From assembly GCA_905198125.1 (NCBI GenBank), contig CAJKBH010000017.1, forward strand, positions 5,066-69,065: 64,000 nucleotides of DNA. Reading direction: 5' to 3'. The DNA is from an uncultured Porphyromonadaceae bacterium. Its GTDB lineage: Bacteria > Bacteroidota > Bacteroidia > Bacteroidales > Muribaculaceae. The position numbers and the translations under genes are program-made. The notes beneath the pieces are model-generated. The model saw nothing but the letters and a program-made list of their open reading frames with translations. It made no database searches and was not told the origin of the DNA. Shown in pieces: positions 24,112 through 32,112 of the stretch (the first letter of the stretch is position 1; each line of letters begins with the position of its first letter).

Positions 24112-24587
24112 ATATTTGGATATTGACAGGCGTTGTGTTTTACGATTGGCGGGATGCGTTGAAGGATAAGGGCCCTGAACTCCCTCTTGGAAACGAAGCG
24201 TGGATTAGTCGCGTAGGTGAAATCGGCGGAGACGAAGCGCATGGAGTTCTTTGAGTATGCCGTGGTGCATACCTCGCGGTAAAGTCTGCGTTTCGGAAAT
24301 TCCGCAGAAGGATCCTCAGCGTATATTCCGGAGGAGATGTAGACGTCGGCATCAATATTCTCCGGATCCAGCTCGACGGTGAGCAGGACATCAAAGGAGA
24401 CGAGACCATTGAGGCGGTGCGCCCATTCGCTAACATTGCCCGTGAAGAAGCAGAATCCTTTGGAGACTGATCCTCCCTTTCCGTTGCGGTAATGGTCAGT
24501 GTCGTTGTGCAGTACTTCTCCGGACAGATACATAATGCATTCCTCGCGGCTCATGAAGCGATGCAGAATGAGTTTGTCATTAGCCAT
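24108..24587 (-). CDS. Early phage protein, possible ADP-ribosyltransferase-like fold
   Basis: 159 aa. The N-terminus ILHRFMSREECIMYLSGEVL and the later GFCFFTGNVSEWAHRL / ISSGIYAEDP blocks recall the layout of small ART-fold proteins (Arg/His strand, aromatic strand, acidic loop), but no R-S-E or H-Y-E triad could be identified with confidence. It is best called unknown; the ART idea is a hypothesis. Coupled by 4-bp and 8-bp overlaps to its neighbours. Confidence 0.5.
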   Translation of the reverse strand: MANDKLILHRFMSREECIMYLSGEVLHNDTDHYRNGKGGSVSKGFCFFTGNVSEWAHRLNGLVSFDVLLTVELDPENIDADVYISSGIYAEDPSAEFPKRRLYREVCTTAYSKNSMRFVSADFTYATNPRFVSKREFRALILQRIPPIVKHNACQYPNI

Positions 24588-24756
24588 GTCTGAAATTGTA
24601 TCGGTTAGTAAACATTAGAAAGTCATTAAGATCACATTCGAGAATGGGAGAGGTCTGAACTAATTCCGGGTATTCAAGATCCGGAGTTGGATCCATTTCC
24701 TCGAATTCGACATCCTCGATTAGCGGGATACCGGGACAAGGTGGGATTTGGCTCAT
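24580..24756 (-). CDS. Small acidic early phage protein (58 aa)
   Basis: ATG 24756 to TAA 24580. The product begins MSQIPPCPGIPLIEDVEFEE and is strongly acidic. AAGGGAGG lies with GGAGG 6 nt before the ATG, inside the 3' codons of the membrane protein upstream, with ATGA overlap, and the gene itself overlaps the next by 8 bp. The tight packing at both ends supports a real gene despite its size. Confidence 0.65.
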   Translation of the reverse strand: MSQIPPCPGIPLIEDVEFEEMDPTPDLEYPELVQTSPILECDLNDFLMFTNRYNFRHG

Positions 24757-25019
24757 ATTCTGCCTCCCTTCTTGGCTTTGAATTCCGCTACTGCTTTATC
24801 ACGGATGATGAAGGTGGCGGCAGATATGACAATCAGAGCCACAACGAAGATTGAGGCAAGGAGCAATGCGCCGCCCCAGAGTGGCGCGGTGACGAGCCAC
24901 CATGACCAGTTGATGACGTCGCAGAGTCGCAGGACTGCGAACGTGCAGAAAGTGACGGGAGCGGCCAGAGCGATAAAGGCCATTAAGGATGTAACCGCGG
25001 AGATGGTTTTATTTTTCAT
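24753..25019 (-). CDS. Small membrane protein
   Basis: 88 aa from ATG 25019 (MKNKTISAVTSLMAF); a longer frame from 25154 would overlap the DnaA-like gene. Two or three hydrophobic segments (SLMAFIALAAPVTFCTFAVL, then a Trp-rich turn and LLLASIFVVALIVIS). A small phage inner-membrane protein could exclude superinfecting phage; no family recognised. Confidence 0.55.
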   Translation of the reverse strand: MKNKTISAVTSLMAFIALAAPVTFCTFAVLRLCDVINWSWWLVTAPLWGGALLLASIFVVALIVISAATFIIRDKAVAEFKAKKGGRI

Positions 25020-25030
25020 TTTTTTAGGGT

Positions 25031-25342
25031 TTAAAGGTTTAGTATAGTTTGTAATTTCTGAAATTTGGCATGAAATGTCTTGGAGATATCCAGCAGGTTT
25101 TGGGCGGCATGGCGGCTTTTGCATATCGATGCACGTCCACGGTTGAGGATCCATGCAATCTTGATGTCGACAAGGCCGAGCTGTGACAGTGTGAGCGCAG
25201 ATAGCATCCGGGCCTCAACTACGGGCCAATGGCGCAAGTCGGAGAGGATGTTGTTTTTACTCACACCGGTAACCTTTGTTACCGCCTCAAGCACCGTATC
25301 GGTAGACAGCTCTCCCTTGATGATTAATGAGTTGTTTTCCAT
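25031..25342 (-). CDS. DnaA domain IV-like DNA-binding protein
   Basis: 103 aa. Residues ~15-85 resemble the C-terminal HTH domain of DnaA: VTKVTGVSKNNILSDLR, VVEARMLSALTLSQLGLVD and a final helix IKIAWILNRGRASICKSRH. There is no AAA+ domain. In DnaA this domain reads DnaA boxes. Lying directly after the primase-helicase, it may recruit the replication machinery to phage sites or compete with host DnaA. A consensus DnaA box exists at 14345-14353. Confidence 0.7.
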   Translation of the reverse strand: MENNSLIIKGELSTDTVLEAVTKVTGVSKNNILSDLRHWPVVEARMLSALTLSQLGLVDIKIAWILNRGRASICKSRHAAQNLLDISKTFHAKFQKLQTILNL

Positions 25343-25354
25343 TGTTATTTGTGG

Positions 25355-28300
25355 TTAGAATGTGTTGTCTTGTTTGTCATCGGAGAGAGGGAGCGCATAT
25401 CTGTATATGGAGATTGTGAAATATTCGCAGCTGTTGGATTTGTCGTCGCCGCCAAGGTATGACTCATCTTCATGCTGTGGTTTCCAGTCGGAGTAGTAGA
25501 TCTTGCCGCCGTTGGGCTTGTCGATAGGTTTGTCCCGGTTGAAGTCATAACCCTTGTACTTGCAAAAATCCTTTATTTTGCCTTTGAAGTTGGAGCTTGT
25601 AACTCCGTGTCCCTGAAGGCCGCCGGCATACTCGCGGAAAGAATCAAAGAGTTCTTTGCGAGAAATGCGGGTGTTGATATGAGAGCCGGTTGGATCGAAA
25701 TATTCCTCAGCCCATTGCAGGAGTGTTTCGGACATGGACTGGCGCAGAGTGCGCAGCTCGATATTTTTCATTGGCGGCGGCACAACGCCTTCTCCCTTCT
25801 TATTCCATGCGAGTTCAAACGAGCGGAGATAGTACATGACGCATTCGGCCATGAGATTGTCGAACAGTTGCCACTGGTATTCGTCCCAGTCGAAAAAGAA
25901 CTGATGGCCGAAGTCATCGACAATGGTGTGATCCTGATTGTACCAGGATGAAAACTCCATGTAGGCGATGCGTCGTTTCACTGATCCCTGGTCTGCGTCC
26001 TTGATGGCGTGGTTGGTGGTAAGCAGTATTTTCGGTGAATCCTCGGACTTGATCGTGAATCGGGTCTTGCCCTTGGGATTCACGGGAAGGTCGCCTGTTA
26101 CCCAGTTGAATATCGTCTTGAAATTGAAATTTGTCCGGATATCGTCTATGAAGATGTTACGTGTAGCCTTGGTGACGCCATCAAGGGCGAAGTCGTCGGA
26201 TGGATTGAAGGTTTTTCCGTCGAATCCGGCCTGAGCAACGACGTGACTTAGTGCGTTGCCAAGGATTGATTTGCCGGCTCCACCCCATGCCTGGCCGACT
26301 TCGGAAATACGGTGGTCTTGGATCACTACGGCCTTGCGGTCTGACGGATACTTCCAGTCGGTGAGCAGGTATCCGATGGCGGTGATCTTGTTGACTATGT
26401 TTTGATCCCATTCGTACTGTTCATCCAGCGTCACTTCCCTGGGTGCGTCCGGAGAAAAGTAGTTGTTGGACGTGTTTATCAGGAACTGTACAAACTCGCA
26501 TTTCTTTCCTTCTTCAGTGAATCTGATGGCGAACCAGCCGCCGATGGTGTCGATTACATCGATAACCTTTATGCGCTTGAAATTTCGCGGTACAATACGG
26601 CTGCGCCACACGTTGGAGATAGGTTGCTCCGGCTTTATTGAGTTTGCAGTGATCTCCACCTGGCCGTTGTTGTAGTAACTACGTTGCACGTCCGGCTCAA
26701 AGTTGTTGAAATTGTCGCGGCGCAGTTCGAGACGTTCCAGCTTCTTATCGGGAAGGAGGACGTCGAGTTTACTGTTGAAATACTCATGTACCAATGGATT
26801 TTTGCTATTGGTCATGATGTATGTAAGGATGAAATCCCGCACCTCGTAGGGGGCCGAGCGGTCGATGATTCCGTCATCGATACGGATGAAGTCATAGCCG
26901 GAGGCTCCTTCATCGTTATTCGCGAGGCGGAAGAAACCGGAAGCAGCGAGGAACCGGAATGTTTCCGTGTAGCTGAGCTGCACTTTGTCGTTATCCTTAG
27001 AATCCTTCTCGATGGAAAATATGTCGACGTCGGAGGAATAGCTGCCGTTGCGGACGAGTTTATCATCCTCGACCTTGTAACGGATAGACCCAAGGCGGAA
27101 TGTTGGCACATCGACGAGTCGGGTCTTGTGGATCTCAAAGAAATTCTGCCAGTCGTTTAGACTCCAGAAGTCGCGTATATTGGCATCGGAGAGAGTAGTG
27201 ATCTTATGGATGTCGAGCCATTTCCCTTTGCCGTTATGCGAGTGCATGGCAAAGTCGATGTCCTTCATGAGTTCGTCTTCCTGACCCTTCAGAGAGCCGA
27301 CAAGAAGGTCATCGACGCCTTTGTCTCCATTCTCGTTTTCGTTGACATGTCCCCACCACACGTCGACATTGATGCCGCGATTATGGAATGTGCTGATGTA
27401 TTGCTTGAATTTGATAACGGCACAGGCGAACGTGTGCGGACGCATGTCGGCCCGCTCGCCGACACGGATGTTACGCGACAGGTCGTTCCAGTCCGAGTCC
27501 ATAACGAGAACGATATTATGCACCTGGCAGCGGATGACAAAATTCTGTATGTCTTGGATCAGACCGTTTTCCTTGTTGCCGATGTTGGAAATGCCCTGCA
27601 GACCCAGCGAATACATCCCATGCTTGCAGGCCTTTTCTGCTTTCTTCTCTCCCTCCTGGAGAAAGAGAGTCTCGACATGCGTTTTGTTCTTGAACAGTTT
27701 ACGCATGACCTCCGGGACATAAACCGGCGAAGATGATCCGGCCGGGGACATATACTTCGTGGGATCTCCGTTCTTGTCAGTATGCAGGTCCGGATTCGAG
27801 AACCGAATACGGACATAGTTGCGGAGAGTTCTTGTGCCTTTGGCAGTATATTGGACCGGGTTGCCGTAGAGGTCATAGTAATAGATAAGCATATCGTCGC
27901 CCTGTCTTACGGGCTGACCCTGCTTGATGGTGCCAGGTTGGAAGGGACATATAGTTAACGGCTGCCCTTTCTCCTGAACAGTGGTCGTCACGTCCTCTAT
28001 TGTGATTCCTGAACCCTCGAGCTGCTGATGTGTAAAGGTGTTCTGAACCTTGGCCTTTTCTTCCTTTACTTTCTGCTTGCGGACAGTTTCTTCGGGAGTG
28101 ATAGGTATACCGGCCATGTTAGCCACGCCCTCGATGCATTGCACGTAGTCGCGCTTGATGTCGAGGCCCTGCAAATATGCGTATGCCTCCAGGGGGCCGG
28201 AGAAACCCTGTTTACAGACCCAGCATTTCGCATAATTATACCTGCCCCTGTGCAGTACGGTGAATTTCTTCTTTTCACCGCAGAACGGACAATCCATTTC

Positions 28301-28393
28301 GGTTTTTGCCTTACCTTCGTTCGCTCCGCGCACAAAAAGCCGGATATCCGCTTCGCGGACTTTTTGGACTTCAAATTCACTGTATTTGTTCAT
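25355..28393 (-). CDS. Primase-helicase (CHC2 zinc finger, TOPRIM, SF3-type helicase)
   Basis: 1012 aa. A CHC2-type zinc finger is at the N-terminus (Cys35, Cys38, Cys57, Cys60). A TOPRIM-like region lies near residues 240-310 (LFLQEGEKKAEKA and IVLVMDSDWND). The C-terminal third has a P-loop GGAGKS near residue 705, a DD-type strand IFIDDIR and a sensor-like KILLTTNHA, as in D5/SF3-type phage helicases. It would synthesise primers and unwind DNA at the phage origin. It is the largest gene here and overlaps the LuxR-type gene by 4 bp. Confidence 0.9.
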   Translation of the reverse strand: MNKYSEFEVQKVREADIRLFVRGANEGKAKTEMDCPFCGEKKKFTVLHRGRYNYAKCWVCKQGFSGPLEAYAYLQGLDIKRDYVQCIEGVANMAGIPITPEETVRKQKVKEEKAKVQNTFTHQQLEGSGITIEDVTTTVQEKGQPLTICPFQPGTIKQGQPVRQGDDMLIYYYDLYGNPVQYTAKGTRTLRNYVRIRFSNPDLHTDKNGDPTKYMSPAGSSSPVYVPEVMRKLFKNKTHVETLFLQEGEKKAEKACKHGMYSLGLQGISNIGNKENGLIQDIQNFVIRCQVHNIVLVMDSDWNDLSRNIRVGERADMRPHTFACAVIKFKQYISTFHNRGINVDVWWGHVNENENGDKGVDDLLVGSLKGQEDELMKDIDFAMHSHNGKGKWLDIHKITTLSDANIRDFWSLNDWQNFFEIHKTRLVDVPTFRLGSIRYKVEDDKLVRNGSYSSDVDIFSIEKDSKDNDKVQLSYTETFRFLAASGFFRLANNDEGASGYDFIRIDDGIIDRSAPYEVRDFILTYIMTNSKNPLVHEYFNSKLDVLLPDKKLERLELRRDNFNNFEPDVQRSYYNNGQVEITANSIKPEQPISNVWRSRIVPRNFKRIKVIDVIDTIGGWFAIRFTEEGKKCEFVQFLINTSNNYFSPDAPREVTLDEQYEWDQNIVNKITAIGYLLTDWKYPSDRKAVVIQDHRISEVGQAWGGAGKSILGNALSHVVAQAGFDGKTFNPSDDFALDGVTKATRNIFIDDIRTNFNFKTIFNWVTGDLPVNPKGKTRFTIKSEDSPKILLTTNHAIKDADQGSVKRRIAYMEFSSWYNQDHTIVDDFGHQFFFDWDEYQWQLFDNLMAECVMYYLRSFELAWNKKGEGVVPPPMKNIELRTLRQSMSETLLQWAEEYFDPTGSHINTRISRKELFDSFREYAGGLQGHGVTSSNFKGKIKDFCKYKGYDFNRDKPIDKPNGGKIYYSDWKPQHEDESYLGGDDKSNSCEYFTISIYRYALPLSDDKQDNTF

Positions 28394-28974
28394 GAAAAGA
28401 GGTTGTTATCGGCGGCGTATCTGATAAACTCGGCCTTTGAGTGGATATCAAGCCGGGCGTAAGCATTGCGCACGTGGGTGTGGATGGTATGAGGTGAGAG
28501 ACATAGGCGGTCGCCGATGGCATCTTCCGTGAGGCCCTCGTAAACCAGACGGAGCACCTGCAGTTCGGCAGCGCTCAACTGGTGGTTGAACTCGGGATGA
28601 CAAACAATCTGGTCAAGAGGACATTCTCCGCGTAACGGACACGGCACATATTCGAAATTACAGTGCATGGACGGCGAGATATCAGGGATGTCGTCAAGAC
28701 CCCCGAAATTACAGCGCACGAAACGTGATACAATGCGATAGCGAAAGTAAGGCTGGTTGAGTGCGCTCTGCTTGTATTGCTCGCATAGGGCTGCGTATGC
28801 TTTCGGATAAAAAGTGGTCAGGTAGTCGCACATGGCGCTGATCAGATCGTAGTCGGTGGGCGTCAATGTGCGTACGGAACCGTCGGCTGTACGAACCATC
28901 ACCTCGTTGCCGTAGGTAAAAAATTCTGTGTTTGTTAATAACCTACTCATGGTATTATAATCAATTTGAGACAT
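28390..28974 (-). CDS. LuxR/GerE-type HTH regulator
   Basis: 194 aa. The last ~60 residues are a GerE-type HTH: LSAAELQVLRLVYEGLTEDA, IGDRLCLSPHTIHTHVRNAY. The first ~130 residues are helical with no clear receiver or sensor domain, though two Cys pairs occur (CPLRGECPLD). It is the second gene of the leftward early operon and probably controls early or late transcription. It overlaps the primase gene (ATGA) and the Cro-like gene. Confidence 0.8.
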   Translation of the reverse strand: MSQIDYNTMSRLLTNTEFFTYGNEVMVRTADGSVRTLTPTDYDLISAMCDYLTTFYPKAYAALCEQYKQSALNQPYFRYRIVSRFVRCNFGGLDDIPDISPSMHCNFEYVPCPLRGECPLDQIVCHPEFNHQLSAAELQVLRLVYEGLTEDAIGDRLCLSPHTIHTHVRNAYARLDIHSKAEFIRYAADNNLFS

Positions 28975-29170
28975 CGACCATTAGATCGACGCCGACGATT
29001 TTACTAATTTCGCGCAAGAACAGAGGGTGCAACTGTGTACGACCGGTTCGCCAGTCGGACAGAATTGCACGTGATATTTTCAGCTCTGTTCGGATATCTC
29101 TGGACTTCGCAATTCGGACATTGTTCGGGAGCGAGGAGAGGTAGCTGTTGAGACTCTGATTAGTTGTCAT
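28961..29170 (-). CDS. Cro-like HTH protein
   Basis: 69 aa. An HTH pattern is visible: RDIRTELKISRAILSDWRTG, then a helix ending in VGVDLMVD. Placed first in the leftward operon and divergent from the XRE repressor, it fits a Cro-type antirepressor of the lysis-lysogeny switch. It overlaps the LuxR-type gene by 14 bp. Confidence 0.7.
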   Translation of the reverse strand: MTTNQSLNSYLSSLPNNVRIAKSRDIRTELKISRAILSDWRTGRTQLHPLFLREISKIVGVDLMVDVSN

Positions 29171-29293
29171 AAATTTGCGAGTTTGTTAATATTGTCGTAA
29201 TTTTATGTCAGCAAAGTAACATAAAATATTTGACATATTAACAATATCAGACATTAATTCTGAATTAATTAATATTAATTAACAATTGCAGAA
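29171..29293. promoter_or_regulatory. Divergent switch region with operator-like dyads
   Basis: The gap between cro-like and repressor genes contains TTGTTAATAT (29184-29193) and its complement ATATTAACAA (29237-29246), and a TTAATTAATATTAATTAA perfect palindrome (29265-29282). Leftward TTACTTTG (about 29205) is close to a -7 box. GAGTTTGTTA also occurs here and in repeat pair A at 15662. Operators for the repressor/Cro pair are likely. Confidence 0.6.
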
Positions 29294-29695
29294 ATGAAGC
29301 ATGTGGGCGAGATAATCAAGAAGCATATAGAGGATAACCACTTGAAGAAGCGTGAAATCGCTGATAAGGTGGGGATTACGTATAACTATCTAAGCACGAT
29401 ATTCAAACAGCCGTCAATATCGTGCGACTTACTGGAGAAGATATGTTTAGCGATAGGATTACATCCGGCAGTAGTATTCGACATTCCGGACGACATGAAG
29501 AATCATTATCACGATATATGGGCGAATGCGATTTTAGGCAGCGCCCAGGTACAAATAAATGCTAATGACAAGCTCCAGGATTTACTCGCAGAGAAGGACC
29601 GTCTGATAGCGGAGAAAGAGAGAACAATCCAAATATTAATGAAGGCAGCCGGTATGTCAGAACCGGGACAAATACGGGACAACAACGACAAATAA
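29294..29695 (+). CDS. XRE-family phage repressor
   Basis: 133 aa. An N-terminal HTH_XRE domain covers residues 5-65: HVGEIIKKHIEDNHLKKREI and ADKVGITYNYLSTIFKQPSI. The C-terminal part is a coiled coil (LQDLLAEKDRLIAEKERTIQ) suitable for dimerisation rather than a LexA-type protease domain, so induction would not use RecA self-cleavage. It is transcribed alone to the right and ends in a terminator, as expected for a CI-type lysogeny repressor. Confidence 0.82.
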   Translation: MKHVGEIIKKHIEDNHLKKREIADKVGITYNYLSTIFKQPSISCDLLEKICLAIGLHPAVVFDIPDDMKNHYHDIWANAILGSAQVQINANDKLQDLLAEKDRLIAEKERTIQILMKAAGMSEPGQIRDNNDK

Positions 29696-29777
29696 GGCAC
29701 ATTCAACAGGCATTTTAACAACGGTTTATACTTTTGGATTCGTGTCTAAAAGCTCTTGTCACCCCGACTGAGAGAAG

Positions 29778-29813
29778 AAGTCCGTATGTCACTGACATGC
29801 GGACTTTTCTTTT
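29778..29813 (+). terminator. Repressor gene terminator
   Basis: A 13-bp stem (AAGTCCGTATGTC with GACATGCGGACTT, one G-U pair), 3-nt loop and TTTTCTTTT tail, about 80 bp after the repressor stop. Confidence 0.9.
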
Positions 29814-30023
29814 GTTCTGAGGGGCGAGGTTGGCATTCTGAAGAGTGAGACTCGCATTTCGCTGAAGCTCAAAGCCGAAACAAAAGGAGCGCTGCGGATA
29901 CGCGCAGCGGGCACTCGGCCTTCAGGCCCTTCAGGCGGGCGGAGCCGGGCGGCGGGTTCAGGCGGGCGAAGCCAGGCGGTTTTGTAAAAGCGGCGAGCTT
30001 CAGCGCGGCTTTGGGTCTATGCT
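29814..30023. other. Prophage/chromosome boundary region
   Basis: About 210 bp without a gene between the repressor terminator and the RAYT gene. GC content jumps here. It contains a CGCTGCG/CGCAGCG hairpin (29890-29909) and the REP-like repeats below. The junction with the host probably lies close to 29.7-29.85 kb, but no att core can be shown from one end. Confidence 0.5.
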
Positions 30024-30034
30024 TCAGCGCGGCT
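29930..30034. repeat. REP-like short repeats beside the RAYT gene
   Basis: Two 23-bp near-identical units, TTCAGGCGGGCGRAGCCRGG plus CGG, lie at 29930-29952 and 29957-29979, and GCTTCAGCGCGGCT recurs at 29997-30010 and 30021-30034, the last overlapping the 3' end of the RAYT gene. They resemble the palindromic REP/BIME units mobilised or bound by RAYT enzymes. Confidence 0.6.
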
Positions 30035-30935
30035 GGAAAGCGGCGGCAGCTATTTCGGCGGCCAGGGCGTTCATGGCGAGGCAGGTCTGGCGCGAGAGTG
30101 CGCCGGGGCGGCCTACAGAAATGATGAGCAGGCGCCCCGTCTCGCAAAGCTCGAAGTCATGGCCGGCGGGCTTGTAACGCTCGCCCATCGGCTCGTTGGT
30201 GATCAGAATAAACCGGCCGTCGGCCTCCTCCGCCTCCCTGCGGACTTCCTTTTCGGCCGGCGAGATGAACGGCGAGACGAGCACGCCGCCGTTGGCGGCT
30301 GTGTATAGCCATTCCGCCCGGTGGCGTTCGCGCACTGCGGGCGTGTCGGCGCGATGCACCACCACCTGCTGCTTGAACGGACAGTCAAGCAACTGGATGT
30401 TGCCGTAGGCCTGGTAGTGTCTGTCGCCGATTCTCAGCGCGTTGACGCGCCGGAAGAATTCGGGATGCGCACGGCGCACGGCAAGCCGCCGCGGGTTGTC
30501 GCGCAGGTAATGATACAGCGTGTCGAGCGAACGGCAGGTCTTGAGTATCTGGTCGTTGAAGCCTTTGGCGAAGACGCCTTTCAGACCTGCGGCATTGTTT
30601 ACCTCTACTTTGAAGGCGGCTATGTAGCGGCCGAGTATTTCCTCGGTTTTCTCCTGCACGAACAGAAGTATGTGCAGGTGGTCGGGCATGATGGCGTACT
30701 GAAGCACACGGATCTTAGGCTGAATCTGCGGGAATTTGCGCAGCCCCTCCTTGATGGCCGCGCCGACGGGCGAGGCTACGACGCAAGGGCTCCCCTTGTG
30801 GCCGTGCGGAATCCGATAGTCGCCGGCGAGCGAGCCGAAGTCCGGCACCTGCGGCGCCTTGTTGAGCGTCACCATATAGATGCACCGCTCGGTGTAGTCG
30901 TGCCATGGTGCCCGCAGCAGCCCGTCAGTACCCAT
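30024..30935 (-). CDS. REP-associated tyrosine transposase with DprA-like tail
   Basis: 303 aa. The HUH metal motif is MPDHLHILLF with His86-Leu-His88, and the Y1 nucleophile is probably Tyr143 (LYHYLRDNPRR). This is the Y1 transposase fold of RAYT enzymes that nick REP DNA. From ~180 to the end the protein is not part of this fold; it resembles the SLOG-like part of DprA/Smf proteins (GGVLVSPFISPAEKEVRREA, then ERYKPAG, then ETGRLLIISV). It overlaps the YeiH stop by one base (TGATG), so it is read through from that gene. The fused layout is odd. Confidence 0.75.
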   Translation of the reverse strand: MGTDGLLRAPWHDYTERCIYMVTLNKAPQVPDFGSLAGDYRIPHGHKGSPCVVASPVGAAIKEGLRKFPQIQPKIRVLQYAIMPDHLHILLFVQEKTEEILGRYIAAFKVEVNNAAGLKGVFAKGFNDQILKTCRSLDTLYHYLRDNPRRLAVRRAHPEFFRRVNALRIGDRHYQAYGNIQLLDCPFKQQVVVHRADTPAVRERHRAEWLYTAANGGVLVSPFISPAEKEVRREAEEADGRFILITNEPMGERYKPAGHDFELCETGRLLIISVGRPGALSRQTCLAMNALAAEIAAAAFQPR

Positions 30936-32005
30936 CAGGCCAGCACCGGGGTGAGGAGCTTGGTGAGGAGGTGGCCGCCGAAAAGGAGCCAGACGTAGAG
31001 GATGGTGGCCAGGACGAAGGGCTTGGCGCCGGCTTGCTTGAACTTGTCGAAGCTGGTCTCGGCGCCGAGCGCGGCCATGGCCATGGTAAGCAGGAAGGTG
31101 TCGAAGTCGTTGATCCAGCCTACCACCGGGGCGGGCAACAGGTCAAGCGAGTTGAAGCCGATCACCAGCAGGAAACCGAAGGCGAACCAGGGCACCTGCA
31201 CCTTGCCTTTGCCGGACTTGGCTGTGCCGTCGGCATTGTCGCTTTCTCCGGCGCTTGCGGCTTTGAGGCGCTTGCGTGCGGTCGCGGCGGCCCACCAGCC
31301 GAGTATCAGCAGCACAGGCACGAGCAGCATGACGCGTATCATCTTGGTGATGATGGCCACGTTGGCTATCTCGTCGCCCATGGCGTTGCCTGCGCCCACG
31401 GCGTGTGCCACCTCATGGAGCGTGGCTCCGGAGAAGATGCCCATCTGGTCGGGCGTAAGGTCGATGATGCCGGCGCGGTAGCCGATGGGATAGAGGAACA
31501 TGGAGAGGGTGCCGAATATCACTACCGTAGCCACGGCGACGGCGGTCTTGTACGGCTGGGTCTTGATGGTGGCTTCGGCGCCCAAGACGGCGGCCGCGCC
31601 GCAGATGCCGGAGCCGATGGAGGTGAGCAGCGCGATGTCGCTGTCCATCTTCAGCCATTTGCCTACCATGACGCCGCCTAAGATGGTGACGGCCACGATG
31701 ATGCAGTCTATCACGATGCCCGGCAGTCCTACGGCCACCACATCCTGGAAGGTGAGGCGGAAGCCGTAGAGGATGATGCCTAACCGCAGAATGCTTTTGG
31801 AACAGAATTTAATACCCGGTCCCCATGTGGCGGGCAGATGGTTGCGCAACGAGTTGGCGTAGGCCATACCCAATACGATACCGATGATAAGGGGTGAGAT
31901 GCTGAGGGCTTTCAGCACTTGCCATTCGCCGATGAAGCAGGATGCGCAGGCGAATAGCGCCATAAACAATATGCCGTGATAGCGGCCGGCTTTCTGTTCT
32001 TGCAT
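30935..32005 (-). CDS. YeiH-family membrane protein (putative sulfate exporter family)
   Basis: 356 aa with about ten membrane helices. Family features: LGIILYGFRLTFQDVVAVG, TSIGSGICGAAAVLGAEA and GATLHEVAHAVGAG, all typical of UPF0324/YeiH proteins, annotated as putative sulfate exporters but with unsettled substrate. It lies downstream of a bidirectional hairpin and upstream of the RAYT gene. Start at 32005 (MQEQKAGRYHGIL). Confidence 0.88.
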   Translation of the reverse strand: MQEQKAGRYHGILFMALFACASCFIGEWQVLKALSISPLIIGIVLGMAYANSLRNHLPATWGPGIKFCSKSILRLGIILYGFRLTFQDVVAVGLPGIVIDCIIVAVTILGGVMVGKWLKMDSDIALLTSIGSGICGAAAVLGAEATIKTQPYKTAVAVATVVIFGTLSMFLYPIGYRAGIIDLTPDQMGIFSGATLHEVAHAVGAGNAMGDEIANVAIITKMIRVMLLVPVLLILGWWAAATARKRLKAASAGESDNADGTAKSGKGKVQVPWFAFGFLLVIGFNSLDLLPAPVVGWINDFDTFLLTMAMAALGAETSFDKFKQAGAKPFVLATILYVWLLFGGHLLTKLLTPVLA

Positions 32006-32030
32006 AGTTTTTTCTAAATTTATGGATTAA

Positions 32031-32084
32031 AAAAGTTAAGATAATAACGAAGCTGTATGTGAGCTTGGTATTATCTTAACTTTT
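32031..32084. terminator. Bidirectional terminator hairpin
   Basis: AAAAGTTAAGATAATA (32031-32046) pairs perfectly with TATTATCTTAACTTTT (32069-32084), with an inner AAGCT/AGCTT stem in the 22-nt loop. T-runs flank both sides. It sits after purT and before the YeiH gene. A diverged relative lies at about 46137-46207. Confidence 0.8.
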
Positions 32085-32112
32085 TTTACACCTTGACTTC
32101 GGCGTCCCGAAG

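Larger units (their letters stand above)
1..29813. mobile_element. Prophage (right-hand part; left end outside window)
   Basis: The stretch holds portal, major capsid, ClpP-type prohead protease, both terminase subunits, lysis genes, primase-helicase, orphan methyltransferases and a divergent repressor/Cro-like switch, so a temperate dsDNA tailed phage is clear. The right edge is set by the repressor terminator (29778-29813), after which GC content rises and a RAYT gene and chromosomal genes begin. No integrase, tape measure or tail tube gene was seen, so these must lie left of position 1 or be unrecognised. No att duplication could be identified because only one end is visible. Confidence 0.93.

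Noticed and set aside
1..29813. Integrase or att duplication for the prophage
   Set aside because: Searched for tyrosine/serine recombinase motifs and tRNA-end duplication near 29.7 kb; none visible, so the left end must lie outside the window.
30905..31681. 258-aa frame on the plus strand opposite the YeiH gene
   Set aside because: Antisense shadow; His/Gly/Glu-rich with no motif.
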